Shown here in pieces: positions 8,751-16,871 of a stretch of DNA of 47,600 bases. The stretch's first letter is position 1. Each line of letters begins with the position of its first letter. Both the position numbers and the translations under genes were made by a program. Origin of the DNA: Magnetospirillum sp. WYHS-4 (lineage in GTDB: Bacteria; Pseudomonadota; Alphaproteobacteria; Rhodospirillales; GLO-3); NCBI GenBank assembly GCA_039908345.1, contig JAMOBD010000016.1:1-47600 (forward strand), written 5' to 3'. The notes beneath the pieces were generated by a model that saw only the letters and a list, made by a program, of their open reading frames with translations, had not been told where the DNA came from and ran no database searches.

Positions 8751-8985
8751 TACGACGCAGATGCCTTGATTGAAGTCCTGGTCGAGCGCGAAATTACCCC
8801 CGTCATTCCGCCCAAAGCCAACCGCCTCATAAGACGCGAAACCGACTTCGCCCTCTATCGAGAGCGGAACCTTGTTGAACGCTTCTTCTGCAAACTCAAA
8901 GGCTTCCGGGCGATCGCAACTCGCTATTTCCTCGCGGCAGTTCAACTCGTCTCGGTGCTATTCTGGCTCAACTGACGACACGCCC
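8751..8985 (+). pseudogene. IS5-family (IS427-like) transposase remnant, C-terminal part
   Basis: The plus-strand frame from 8751 reads YDADALIEVL, then PPKANRLIRRETDFALYRER and NLVERFFCKLKGFRAIATRY, ending at the stop at 8973-8975. This is the conserved C-terminus of IS427-group IS5 transposases, including the catalytic Glu of the DDE triad in the NLVERFF block. A TAG stop directly precedes the surviving part, and the N-terminal two thirds are missing. ACGACACGCCC after the stop, followed by TA, may be the old right terminal repeat and target site. Base use is more AT-rich than in the neighbours. It abuts the ISAs1 remnant. Confidence 0.8.
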
Positions 8986-9010
8986 TAGGAGCCGTTGATA
9001 AATTACCGCT

Positions 9011-9529
9011 TTAGCCGAGGAAGTTGTCGATCGCCGACTGGTCCATGGTCTTCTCGCTGCCGTGGATGATTGCCGAAGCATGGTCGGTCAACTTCTGCAG
9101 CATCTGGGTGGCGGCCGAGACGGATTCCTGCAACGGGCCGGGATTCCCGGCTTCCAGTTCCTTTTCCACGCGACTGATGGCGGCGGCGACGATGTGGGCC
9201 ATCTGGGTGATCGTCCGTTCGAAGGCGATGCGGAACTTCTTCGGCACGTGCTTGTAGGCTTCGATGGCCAGTTCCCTGTCGGAGAACGTGCTGTCACGGA
9301 AGTGTTCGGCATAGGTTTTCGGCTTCCAGGCCTTCGCCTCCTCCAGCAACTCCGGCATCATCGGTATCATGTCGAGGGTCATCACGATTTCATTGAAATG
9401 ATTCAAATAATCCGTTGCAAGCAAGGTGTTGCGGTTGATGTTCGTGCCTTCCACCCGCTTCTGGAATTCCAGGAAGTCCGACTTTTCTTCCATCGTCAGA
9501 CCGTCAAGAATGTCGATATCGTCAGCCAT
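9011..9529 (-). CDS. hypothetical all-helical protein
   Basis: The 172-residue acidic protein starts MADDIDILDGLTMEEKSDF and is predicted mostly helical, with no signal peptide, membrane segment or cysteine motif. I do not recognise the family. The start at 9529 is preceded by a GGGCGGGGG purine stretch; the frame continues upstream, but that part is low-complexity and Cys/Arg-rich and unlikely to be coding. Codon use is like the neighbouring genes, so it appears to be a resident gene. It sits between the IS scar and the divergent hprK operon, 133 bases from hprK. Divergent placement next to the PTS regulatory genes is the only functional hint. Confidence 0.7.
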   Translation of the reverse strand: MADDIDILDGLTMEEKSDFLEFQKRVEGTNINRNTLLATDYLNHFNEIVMTLDMIPMMPELLEEAKAWKPKTYAEHFRDSTFSDRELAIEAYKHVPKKFRIAFERTITQMAHIVAAAISRVEKELEAGNPGPLQESVSAATQMLQKLTDHASAIIHGSEKTMDQSAIDNFLG

Positions 9530-9596
9530 CCGGCAGCCCCCGCCCGGTGCCATTCCCGCCAATGTAACATACTGCCGACGACGCCTTTCGCCAAGC

Positions 9597-9626
9597 GAAC
9601 AAAGACACGGGGAACAAAGACACGGG
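9597..9626. repeat. two-copy 15-bp perfect tandem repeat
   Basis: GAACAAAGACACGGG occurs twice head to tail (9597-9611 and 9612-9626), immediately before a TTGACA hexamer at 9627-9632. It lies in the 133-base divergent region between the hypothetical gene and hprK. It may be an operator or a replication-slippage product. Confidence 0.8.
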
Positions 9627-9662
9627 TTGACAGCCGGGCCGGACGGCTCCAACCTCCGCCCC

Positions 9663-10100
9663 ATGCAAAGGGTTCATGTCACTTGCGTAGCCCTGGACGG
9701 GGTCGGCCTGCTGTTGCGGGGACCGTCGGGTGGCGGAAAGTCGGACCTTGCCTTGCGCCTGATCGATGCGGGCGCGCGCCTGGTCGCCGACGACTACGCC
9801 GACCTGGAGGTCAAGGGCGGCCGGCTGGTGGCGACCGCGCCGGAGACCATTGCCGGGCTGATCGAGGTCCGCGGCATCGGTGTTTTGCGCGTCGGCTGCC
9901 TGCCCGAGGCGCCGGTGGCCCTGGTCGTCGATCTGGTTCCGGCCGGGGCTGTCGACCGCCTGCCCGAGCCAGCCGTCTGCACCGATTACGGCTTGGCCCT
10001 GCCCTTGGTCCGGCTGGACCCTTTCCAATCCTCGGCTCCGGCCAAGCTGCGCCTCGCGTTGCGGCTGGCTCGGGGCGATCTGGCTCGCGCCGATGGTTGA
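9663..10100 (+). CDS. hprK: HPr kinase/phosphorylase, short alphaproteobacterial form
   Basis: The 145-residue protein carries the P-loop GPSGGGKS (residues 20-27), then LVADDYADL and EVRGIGVLRV, the HPr kinase catalytic-domain signatures. It lacks the N-terminal domain of Firmicute HprK, as is normal for alphaproteobacteria. It is expected to phosphorylate and dephosphorylate HPr on a serine (S52 of the HPr encoded at 11409). I chose the ATG at 9663 because homology starts there and the length fits the family; the frame is open further upstream. It overlaps rapZ by 8 bases and heads the five-gene operon hprK-rapZ-EIIA-HPr-EI. Confidence 0.92.
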   Translation: MQRVHVTCVALDGVGLLLRGPSGGGKSDLALRLIDAGARLVADDYADLEVKGGRLVATAPETIAGLIEVRGIGVLRVGCLPEAPVALVVDLVPAGAVDRLPEPAVCTDYGLALPLVRLDPFQSSAPAKLRLALRLARGDLARADG

Positions 10101-10965
10101 CGAGTTCCGCTCCTCCTGCTCCGTGGTGCTGGTCACCGGGATGTCGGGGGCCGGGAGGACCAGCGCCTTGAAGGCCTTCGAAGACCTGGGATTCGAGGCC
10201 CTGGACAATCTCCCGCTGTCGCTTCTGGAACGGCTGGTCACACCCTTGCCGCGGCCCTTGGCCATCGGCGTCGATATCCGGACCCGCGATTTCGGCATCG
10301 AATCCTTCGTGCGGGGCATCGGCCACTTGGCGGCCGACGGACAGGTCAAGGTCCAAGTGTTGTTCCTCGATTGCGACGATGAGGAACTGCGTCGCCGCTA
10401 CGCCGAGACCCGCCACCGTCATCCCTTGGCCGGCGACCGGCCGGTGGAGGACGGCATTGCCCGCGAGCGCGCCGCCATTTCCCCGCTACGCGACCGGGCC
10501 GATCTGGTGATCGACACCACGGGCTTGGCGCCCGGCGACCTGAAACGCATCCTGGCCGGGCATTTCGGGCAGGGCGGCCCACGCGGGCTCGCGGTCTTCG
10601 TCACGTCCTTCGGTTTCAAGCGCGGCCTGCCACGCGAGGCCGATCTGGTCTTCGACGTGCGCTTTCTCGCCAATCCCCACTACGATCCGGCCCTGCGGCC
10701 CTTGACGGGGCAGGACTCCAAAGTGGCCGAATTCGTGGCGCGCGATCCGGATTTCCAACGCTTCTTCGACGGACTGACAGCCCTTCTGCTGCCGCTCTTG
10801 CCCCGCTACGCGGCGGAGGGCAAGAGCTATCTGACCATCGCGGTGGGCTGCACCGGAGGTCGTCATCGCTCGGTTTTCGTCGCCGAACGGCTGGCCGCCT
10901 GGATGAGAGATCGCGGCCAACCGGTACAACTGCGCCATCGGGACTTGGAACCTTCGGCCGCTTGA
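10093..10965 (+). CDS. rapZ: RapZ-family nucleotide-binding protein (RNase adapter / YvcJ-like)
   Basis: The 290-residue protein has an N-terminal P-loop region GMSGAGRTSALKAF, the family block GFEALDNLPLSLL, and the strongly conserved C-terminal block GCTGGRHRSVFVAERLA. In enterobacteria RapZ recruits RNase E to the small RNA GlmZ and controls GlmS; in other bacteria its role is less clear. The P-loop Lys is replaced by Arg (R22), so nucleotide handling may differ. The start overlaps the end of hprK by 8 bases, implying translational coupling. Its place in the PTS operon fits the known linkage of this family to nitrogen-type PTS genes. Confidence 0.93.
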   Translation: MVDEFRSSCSVVLVTGMSGAGRTSALKAFEDLGFEALDNLPLSLLERLVTPLPRPLAIGVDIRTRDFGIESFVRGIGHLAADGQVKVQVLFLDCDDEELRRRYAETRHRHPLAGDRPVEDGIARERAAISPLRDRADLVIDTTGLAPGDLKRILAGHFGQGGPRGLAVFVTSFGFKRGLPREADLVFDVRFLANPHYDPALRPLTGQDSKVAEFVARDPDFQRFFDGLTALLLPLLPRYAAEGKSYLTIAVGCTGGRHRSVFVAERLAAWMRDRGQPVQLRHRDLEPSAA

Positions 10966-11001
10966 GGCATGCTCCGGCCAGTTCCGGGAGGGAAAAGAAC
11001 A

Positions 11002-11412
11002 ATGATCGGAATGGTGCTCGTAACCCACGGCAGGCTGGCGGAGGAACTGATCCTCGCCCTCGAGCATGTCGTCGGCCCCCAGCCCAGCACGGTGGCCGTC
11101 TGCATCGGCCCCGAGGACGACATGGAACAGAGGCGCCGCGACATCCTCGAATCGGTGGCTCGCGTCAACCAGGGCCAAGGCGTCATCGTGCTGACCGACA
11201 TGTTCGGCGGCACGCCGTCCAATCTGGCGATCTCGATCATGGACAAGGCCAACGTCGAGGTCATCGCTGGCGTCAACCTGCCCATGCTGGTCAAGCTGGC
11301 CAGTGCCTGCAAGTCGGCGACCCTGGATTCGGCAGCGACCTGTGCCCAGGAGGCGGGACGCAAATACATCAATATCGCGTCTCATCTGCTGACCCAGGAA
11401 GGCAAGAAATGA
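11002..11412 (+). CDS. PTS EIIA component, mannose family
   Basis: The 136-residue protein starts MIGMVLVTHGRLAEEL, with the phospho-acceptor His at residue 9 (VTHG). It has the family block LTDMFGGTPSNLA and the typical NLPMLVKL segment. There are no EIIB, EIIC or EIID genes, so it is a regulatory rather than sugar-transporting EIIA, as usual in alphaproteobacterial PTS-Ntr-like operons. The GGGAGGG ribosome binding site before the ATG at 11002 settles the start over an upstream in-frame ATG at 10969. Its stop overlaps the HPr start as ATGA. Confidence 0.93.
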   Translation: MIGMVLVTHGRLAEELILALEHVVGPQPSTVAVCIGPEDDMEQRRRDILESVARVNQGQGVIVLTDMFGGTPSNLAISIMDKANVEVIAGVNLPMLVKLASACKSATLDSAATCAQEAGRKYINIASHLLTQEGKK

Positions 11413-11696
11413 ACGGCGACGAGGGAACCCTCCGCCGTAGCGCCACCATCCGCAATCAGCGTGGCTTGCATGCCCGCGCCGCCGCCAAGTTCGCCAAGCT
11501 GGCCGGAAACTTCCAGGCGGAAATCCAGGTGTCGCGCAACGGGACGTCCGTATCCGGGGTTTCCATCATGGGCCTGATGATGCTGGCCGCCGCCATCGGC
11601 GTCGAGATCGACCTGGAGGCCAGGGGCCCTCAGGCCCAGGGGGCCTTGGATGCCTTGGTAGCTCTGATCGACGCCCGTTTCGACGAGGAAGAATAG
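11409..11696 (+). CDS. HPr phosphocarrier protein
   Basis: The 95-residue HPr carries the active-site signature RGLHARAAAKFA with the catalytic His at residue 21. It also has the regulatory serine region GVSIMGLMML (S52, equivalent to Ser46), the target of the HprK encoded two genes upstream. It relays phosphate from EI to the EIIA of the same operon. The start overlaps the EIIA stop (ATGA). The slight N-terminal extension relative to canonical HPr is common in alphaproteobacteria. It could be called ptsH or npr; I leave the symbol empty because the two cannot be told apart here. Confidence 0.94.
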   Translation: MNGDEGTLRRSATIRNQRGLHARAAAKFAKLAGNFQAEIQVSRNGTSVSGVSIMGLMMLAAAIGVEIDLEARGPQAQGALDALVALIDARFDEEE

Positions 11697-11704
11697 GGAC
11701 CCCC

Positions 11705-13462
11705 ATGATCGATGGCGCCGCCGAGATGGTCTTCGAGGGGCTTGGCGTATCGCCGGGCATCGGGGTCGGCGTGGCTTTCGTGCGCGAGGCCGGCATGATG
11801 TCGGCTCCCGAGTACCGTATCGCGGCGGCCCGGGTGCCCAAGGAACTGGACCGCTTCCGCGCGGCCCAGGCCCGCGCTCGGCGCCAGATCGGTCAACTGC
11901 GCTCCAAGGCCCGCGCCGCCAAGGGATCGCAAGAGGACCTGCAGGACCTGCTGGACGCCTATATCCAAATGCTCAAGGATTCGCGGCTGGTGCGCGGCGT
12001 GCTGGTACGCATCGAACGCGACCGGGTGAACGCCGAATCGGCGGTGCAGGCGGAACTGGCCGACATCGCCGAGCAGTTCTCGGCCATGGACGACCCTTAC
12101 ATCAAGGCCCGGGTGGAAGACATCCGCGCCGTCGCCCAGCGTCTACAGCACAACCTGCACGAGGCGCCGCGCAATCCCTTCGCCAACCTGCCGAAGAACA
12201 GCATCGTGGTGGCCGAGGACCTGTCGCCGGCCGACACGGCGCAGCTCGACCCCGCCAACGTCGTGGGCTTCGCCACCCTGCTGGGCGGTGCCGAAGGCCA
12301 TACGGCGATCATGGCGCGGGCCCTGGGAATTCCGGCGGTGCTGGGCGTGGCGGGCCTGATGCGCGGGGTGCGGGCCGGCACCCTCCTGATCGTCGACGGC
12401 GCCCAGGGACGGGTGATCCTCAATCCCTCGGCCGACACCTTGGAAGCCTACCGTCGCCGCAAGTCGGAGGGCCTGCGCGAGGAACGGACTCTGGCCCGCC
12501 TGCGCCGCCAGCCCTCGGTGACCCGGGACGGGATACCGGTCACCCTGATGGCCAATGTGGAATTGCCCATACAGATGGGTGGCGTCGTCCAGGTGGGGGC
12601 CGCCGGTATCGGGCTGTTGCGTAGCGAGTTCCTGTTCATGAACCGCGAGACCATCCCGACCGAGGACGAGCAGTACGAATTGCTGCGCGGCGTGGTCGAG
12701 CGGATGGACGGCAAGCCGGTGACCGTGCGCACCCTGGACGTGGGCGGGGAGAAGACGTCGGCGGCCCTTATGGGAGATTACGCCGACACCGCTTCGTCGG
12801 CCCTGGGCCTGCGCGGCATCCGCTTGTCCCTGGTGTTGGAAGAAGTGCTGGAGACCCAGTTCCGCGCCGTCCTCAGGGCGGGTGCCCACGGGCCGGTACG
12901 CATCCTGCTGCCCATGGTGACCACGGTATCCGAGGTGCGGCGGGCGCGCGACGTGCTGGCCCGCGCCGTCAAGCGCCTGAAGCGGCGCAAGGCCAGTTTC
13001 GCCAATCCCCTGCCGCCGCTGGGGGTGATGATCGAGGTGCCGGGCGCGGCGCTTTCCGCCGACAGCCTCGCTCGGGCCTGCGACTTCTTTTCCATCGGGT
13101 CCAACGACCTGACCATGTATACGTTGGCCATCGACCGCACCGACGAACACGTGGCGCACCTTTACGATCCCCTGAATCCGGCGGTGCTGCGCCTGATTCA
13201 GTTCGCCGCCACCGCCGCCCACCGGGCCGGCATACCGATCGGGATTTGCGGCGAGATCGCGGGCGATCCCCGCTACACGGCGCTGCTGCTGGGTCTTGGC
13301 TTGCGTGAACTCAGCATGACCGCCAGTTCCATCCCGCGGGTCAAGCAACGCCTGCACACCCTTGACGTCGAAGCGGCCATCCGCCGCGCCACCCTGATTA
13401 TGGACCAGGTGGATTCCGGCCGCATCACCATGCTGCTGGAAGATTTCAACGCCCTGGCCTGA
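11705..13462 (+). CDS. phosphoenolpyruvate-protein phosphotransferase (PTS Enzyme I)
   Basis: The 585-residue enzyme transfers phosphate from PEP to HPr. It has the active-site His in GGAEGHTAIMARALG (H199), the PEP-binding domain blocks SSALGLRGIRLSL and MIEVPGAAL, GSNDLTMY, and the catalytic Cys in GICGEIAGD (C515). The length matches canonical EI. There is no N-terminal GAF domain, so it is ptsI-like rather than the GAF-containing EI-Ntr (PtsP). It starts 8 bases after the HPr stop and ends directly against the convergent YhdP-like gene (13462/13463). With EIIA and HPr it forms a complete phosphorelay lacking sugar permeases. Confidence 0.95.
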   Translation: MIDGAAEMVFEGLGVSPGIGVGVAFVREAGMMSAPEYRIAAARVPKELDRFRAAQARARRQIGQLRSKARAAKGSQEDLQDLLDAYIQMLKDSRLVRGVLVRIERDRVNAESAVQAELADIAEQFSAMDDPYIKARVEDIRAVAQRLQHNLHEAPRNPFANLPKNSIVVAEDLSPADTAQLDPANVVGFATLLGGAEGHTAIMARALGIPAVLGVAGLMRGVRAGTLLIVDGAQGRVILNPSADTLEAYRRRKSEGLREERTLARLRRQPSVTRDGIPVTLMANVELPIQMGGVVQVGAAGIGLLRSEFLFMNRETIPTEDEQYELLRGVVERMDGKPVTVRTLDVGGEKTSAALMGDYADTASSALGLRGIRLSLVLEEVLETQFRAVLRAGAHGPVRILLPMVTTVSEVRRARDVLARAVKRLKRRKASFANPLPPLGVMIEVPGAALSADSLARACDFFSIGSNDLTMYTLAIDRTDEHVAHLYDPLNPAVLRLIQFAATAAHRAGIPIGICGEIAGDPRYTALLLGLGLRELSMTASSIPRVKQRLHTLDVEAAIRRATLIMDQVDSGRITMLLEDFNALA

Positions 13463-16400
13463 TCAAAGGCCGCCCGAGGGAGCTTCCTTGCCCTGGGGGG
13501 CCTTCTTTTCGGGAGTCTTGGCCTTGGGGTCGTCGAAGATGTCGAACAAGTTGCGCAGGAAGCCGGGCGTCAGGGCGGAAAGCGGGTTGACCGTCGCCTC
13601 GGGCTTGTCCGAAGGCCCGCTGATCCGGTAGCGGGCCGCGAAGACGCCGCCGCCCTTTTCTCCTCCCGTCAGGATCTCGCCCAGGATCGGCACGTTGCCA
13701 AGGAAGGTGTTGAGGGCATAGGCGGGGACGATGGTCCCTTGCATGTCCAAGGTATCGTGGACGGTATCGATGCGTCCCGAGGCGGTGAAGCCCAGCGATA
13801 CCCCGGAGCTTTTCGCCTCGTTCACCTCGGCGATGCCGTCGCGGTAGACGAAGGGGGCTTCCAGCTTGAGGAAGCCGATGCCTTCCCCCTGCAGGCCGTC
13901 GAGGATGCCCGTGATCGCCGCCAGGCTGACGAGATGAGCGAGCAGATGGGCATTGCGGACCCGGTAGTCCTTGATTTCCAGGGTTCCCGCCAGGGGCGAA
14001 GCGGCATCGGTGTCGTCGTACCGCCCTTGGATGTCCAGGGTTCCACCGATCATGTTCTCGTAGAAACCCAGCGTCTTCAGGAAGGAGCCGGCGTCGTCGG
14101 CATGGACGGTCAGGGCCCGCTTGCCAGCCGTCTCGGGCACCACGCGGATGCGAAAGGCCTGGCCGCCCTCGTCGCGTCCTTCCAGGCCGACCGACCGCCA
14201 AAGTTCGCGGGCCCGGTTCAGGCTTCCCTTGATGCGCCGGAGCTTGTGGTCCTTCGACACCCAGATGGTGTCGAGATCGACGTCGACGGTGAGGGCCAGG
14301 CTGTCCCAGGGTTGCTGGTCGGGCTTGGCCGTCGCGCCGTGGGGCTTGTCCTCCAGGGCCGGGGCGAGATCGAAGGCGGCGCCGGACAACGCCACTTTCC
14401 AGCCGCCGTCGGGCTGAGGCGTCAAGGTTCCCTTCATGTCGGTACGGCCGTTGCCGTAGGCCAAGCGGGTGAAGCGCAGCCGATCCAGACCGGTGCCGGC
14501 CTTGGAATAGACGGCGTCGCCGGTCACCACCAGGTTGGAGGCGACGATCGAGAACTCCTCGATGTCGGTCACCGTCTCGCCCTGAAGGACCAAGCCAAGG
14601 TCGGCCTTGCCCTCCACGCCCATCGATTTGTACCAGTTGATGGCCGGGATATCGACCGAAAGGTCCTTCAGGTCCGCGCTGGCTTTGAGCCGGTTGCGGC
14701 CGCCCTTGAACTGGGTGAACTGCAGGGCGATGTCGGCCGCCCCGCGCACATAGTTTCCGGCGAAGGGGCCAAGGCCCAAGCCCAGATCCTCGGTGTTGCG
14801 GACGTCGGGAATACGACCCCGCAGGTCGTAATGGCTGACCACGGCGGCCTTGTCGCCGAAATTGCGTCGCCAGAGCAGGGTTGCCGGAACGCCGGCCAAG
14901 CGGATGTTGCCCCGGACGTCCATGCCCTGCTTGTCGACCTTCAGGTCCAACTCGCCATCGCCGACTTCGCGTCCCAGGACCGCATTGGCCAGGCGCAGGC
15001 CCTTCAGGGCCGCTTCCGCCGCCACGTCCACCTGATCCATGGTCACGGTCTTTTCGAGGATGAAGTCGAGCTTCAGGCGAGTATGGGCGGTGCCCCGCGC
15101 CCCCGCCGGCAGGACGCCCAGCGCGCTGGCGAATCCCAAAGGCTTATGGTCCACCAGTTCCAGGGCGCCGCGCACCGGCCCGTCGATGAAGAGTTCGATG
15201 TCGGCGAATTGATCGCGTTGGTCGAGGCCGGTCAGGAAGACCGTGCCCTTGCGCACCGCCAAGTCGCGGACTTCTCCGCGTGACAGAACGATGTCGAAGC
15301 GCTGGGGATTGAAGGTGGCCCGGCCATAGGCCTTGCGCGCCTTGGGCATGGGCGGCAGGTAGTCGACGGTGACGTTCTCGATGTCCATGTCGCCGGTCAG
15401 CGATTCCAGGGCGACCTTTCCATCGGGCAGGAAACGCAGGGCGATGTCGGCCTCGGCGCGGGGGACCCCGCCCTCGGACATGTGGGTGGTTACCCAGGCA
15501 TGGGCATCGCTGCCCCAGGCTTTCGGCCAATAGCGCTTGAGGTCATCGGTTCGGGTGCCGGCCAGAAGGGCATGGGCGGTTACCGTGGTGCCGGGAGCGC
15601 TCGCGATGCCTTCCGCCCGTCCTGCAACGCTCAGGCGGGGACCGGAGAGGTCGATTTCCAGGAGCGAGATGTCGGCCGTTCTGGCCTGCCCCGAATAAAC
15701 GCCCGCCGCCCGCAGGGTGCGGATGGGCATCTCGTGGTTGGTGGGGGCCGGCAGCAGCAGGCGGGCTCCATCGACGAAGTCGATGCCCAGGTGCTCGACG
15801 ATCAGGTTCTCGTCGGGTCCTCCGGCCCGTCCCTTCAGCGTGACGGCCTTCACGGCGATCCGCTGGGCGAAGGGATCGGGCAAGGCCAAGTGCCCGTCGC
15901 TGCCCTTGATATCGAAGCCGACCGCCTCGATCTGGCCGGTCTTGTCGAGGCTCAGGCTGGCCGTGCCGTGGACCGGCAACTCAAGCGCCGCCACCGGTGC
16001 CAGGGCCGGAGCAAGACGGGAGAAGAGGGCGGGGCGCAGGCCGTCGAACTCAAGGCCCAAATCCAGGCGTCGGTCCTGGGTGCGGTAATCGCCCAGCAGG
16101 GCCAGGTGCGCCTTGTGTCCCTCGACGGCGAGGTCGAAGGACAGTTCGCCCCTCAGGCCCGCGTCGTCCCGTCTGAGGTGCAGGCGTGCCGCCGGGGCCC
16201 GCCATGATACCCCCAGCATGTGGTCGATCAGCGTCAGGTCCGCCTCGATCACGTCGATGCGCGCCAAGTAGCTGAGCGGCAGTTCCGGCCGGGGGGGCTC
16301 GGTCAACTGCTCCAGCATGCGGGTGAGCGCCGTGCCCTGCTCGGGGGCCTCTTCGCCCTCGCCGACGGCGGCGTCCCCGCCGAGCGAGACCTGCAGGCGG

Positions 16401-16792
16401 CCGTCCTTCATCCGGACCAGGGTCAGGGACGGATGAATGAGTTCGAGTCGCCGGGGGGCGGCGACGCCGCGCGCCAAGGCGGCGACGCTCAGCGACAAGG
16501 ACAACTCGGGCACCCGGGCCAGCACGGTCTCCAGCGGGTCGATGGCGCGGGCGTTGACCACCCGGATGTCGAGGGCCCGCTGCCAGCCACCCCAGGTCAG
16601 GATGGTATCGTCCAGCCGCACCCGGATATCTGGATGCGCCTCGCTCAGGATGCGTTCCAGGTGTGGCGTCAGGAAGGTCAATGAGATCGGTCCCGACGAC
16701 AAGCGCCACGCGGCCAGGGCCGTGACGATCGCCAGGCCCGCGCCGAGTCCGCCCAGGATCTGGATCAGTCCCCGGAAAGTCCTTTTGATCAC
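13463..16792 (-). CDS. YhdP/AsmA-like envelope protein (DUF3971 type)
   Basis: The very long 1109-residue protein has a single N-terminal membrane anchor (about residues 8-32, ILGGLGAGLAIVTALAAW) followed by a large beta-rich periplasmic body. C-terminal AsmA-like blocks appear in KLEAPFVYRDGIAEVNEAKS and TLDMQGTIVPAYALN, with a Lys/Pro-rich tail. Family members (YhdP, TamB, AsmA) form bridge-like proteins that move phospholipid between inner and outer membranes. The start is GTG at 16792 with AAGGA eight bases upstream. It is divergent from glnE (79-base gap). The fold-level call is sound; the lipid-transfer role is from the family. Confidence 0.85.
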   Translation of the reverse strand: MIKRTFRGLIQILGGLGAGLAIVTALAAWRLSSGPISLTFLTPHLERILSEAHPDIRVRLDDTILTWGGWQRALDIRVVNARAIDPLETVLARVPELSLSLSVAALARGVAAPRRLELIHPSLTLVRMKDGRLQVSLGGDAAVGEGEEAPEQGTALTRMLEQLTEPPRPELPLSYLARIDVIEADLTLIDHMLGVSWRAPAARLHLRRDDAGLRGELSFDLAVEGHKAHLALLGDYRTQDRRLDLGLEFDGLRPALFSRLAPALAPVAALELPVHGTASLSLDKTGQIEAVGFDIKGSDGHLALPDPFAQRIAVKAVTLKGRAGGPDENLIVEHLGIDFVDGARLLLPAPTNHEMPIRTLRAAGVYSGQARTADISLLEIDLSGPRLSVAGRAEGIASAPGTTVTAHALLAGTRTDDLKRYWPKAWGSDAHAWVTTHMSEGGVPRAEADIALRFLPDGKVALESLTGDMDIENVTVDYLPPMPKARKAYGRATFNPQRFDIVLSRGEVRDLAVRKGTVFLTGLDQRDQFADIELFIDGPVRGALELVDHKPLGFASALGVLPAGARGTAHTRLKLDFILEKTVTMDQVDVAAEAALKGLRLANAVLGREVGDGELDLKVDKQGMDVRGNIRLAGVPATLLWRRNFGDKAAVVSHYDLRGRIPDVRNTEDLGLGLGPFAGNYVRGAADIALQFTQFKGGRNRLKASADLKDLSVDIPAINWYKSMGVEGKADLGLVLQGETVTDIEEFSIVASNLVVTGDAVYSKAGTGLDRLRFTRLAYGNGRTDMKGTLTPQPDGGWKVALSGAAFDLAPALEDKPHGATAKPDQQPWDSLALTVDVDLDTIWVSKDHKLRRIKGSLNRARELWRSVGLEGRDEGGQAFRIRVVPETAGKRALTVHADDAGSFLKTLGFYENMIGGTLDIQGRYDDTDAASPLAGTLEIKDYRVRNAHLLAHLVSLAAITGILDGLQGEGIGFLKLEAPFVYRDGIAEVNEAKSSGVSLGFTASGRIDTVHDTLDMQGTIVPAYALNTFLGNVPILGEILTGGEKGGGVFAARYRISGPSDKPEATVNPLSALTPGFLRNLFDIFDDPKAKTPEKKAPQGKEAPSGGL

Positions 16793-16871
16793 CGACGATC
16801 CTTTTCCGCCCCGTCGCCCTTGACCACCCCCTTAACGTTGCGCAGTGTGCGTGAAAACGGAGTTAATTCAA

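Noticed and set aside
8391-8945. 184-codon minus-strand frame as one intact gene
   Set aside because: It is a chance fusion: its C-terminal part is the ISAs1 transposase tail, but its start runs antisense through the IS5 remnant.
13739-15283. Open plus-strand frame of 514 codons opposite the YhdP-like gene
   Set aside because: Shadow. The minus strand has a ribosome binding site, a membrane anchor and family resemblance.
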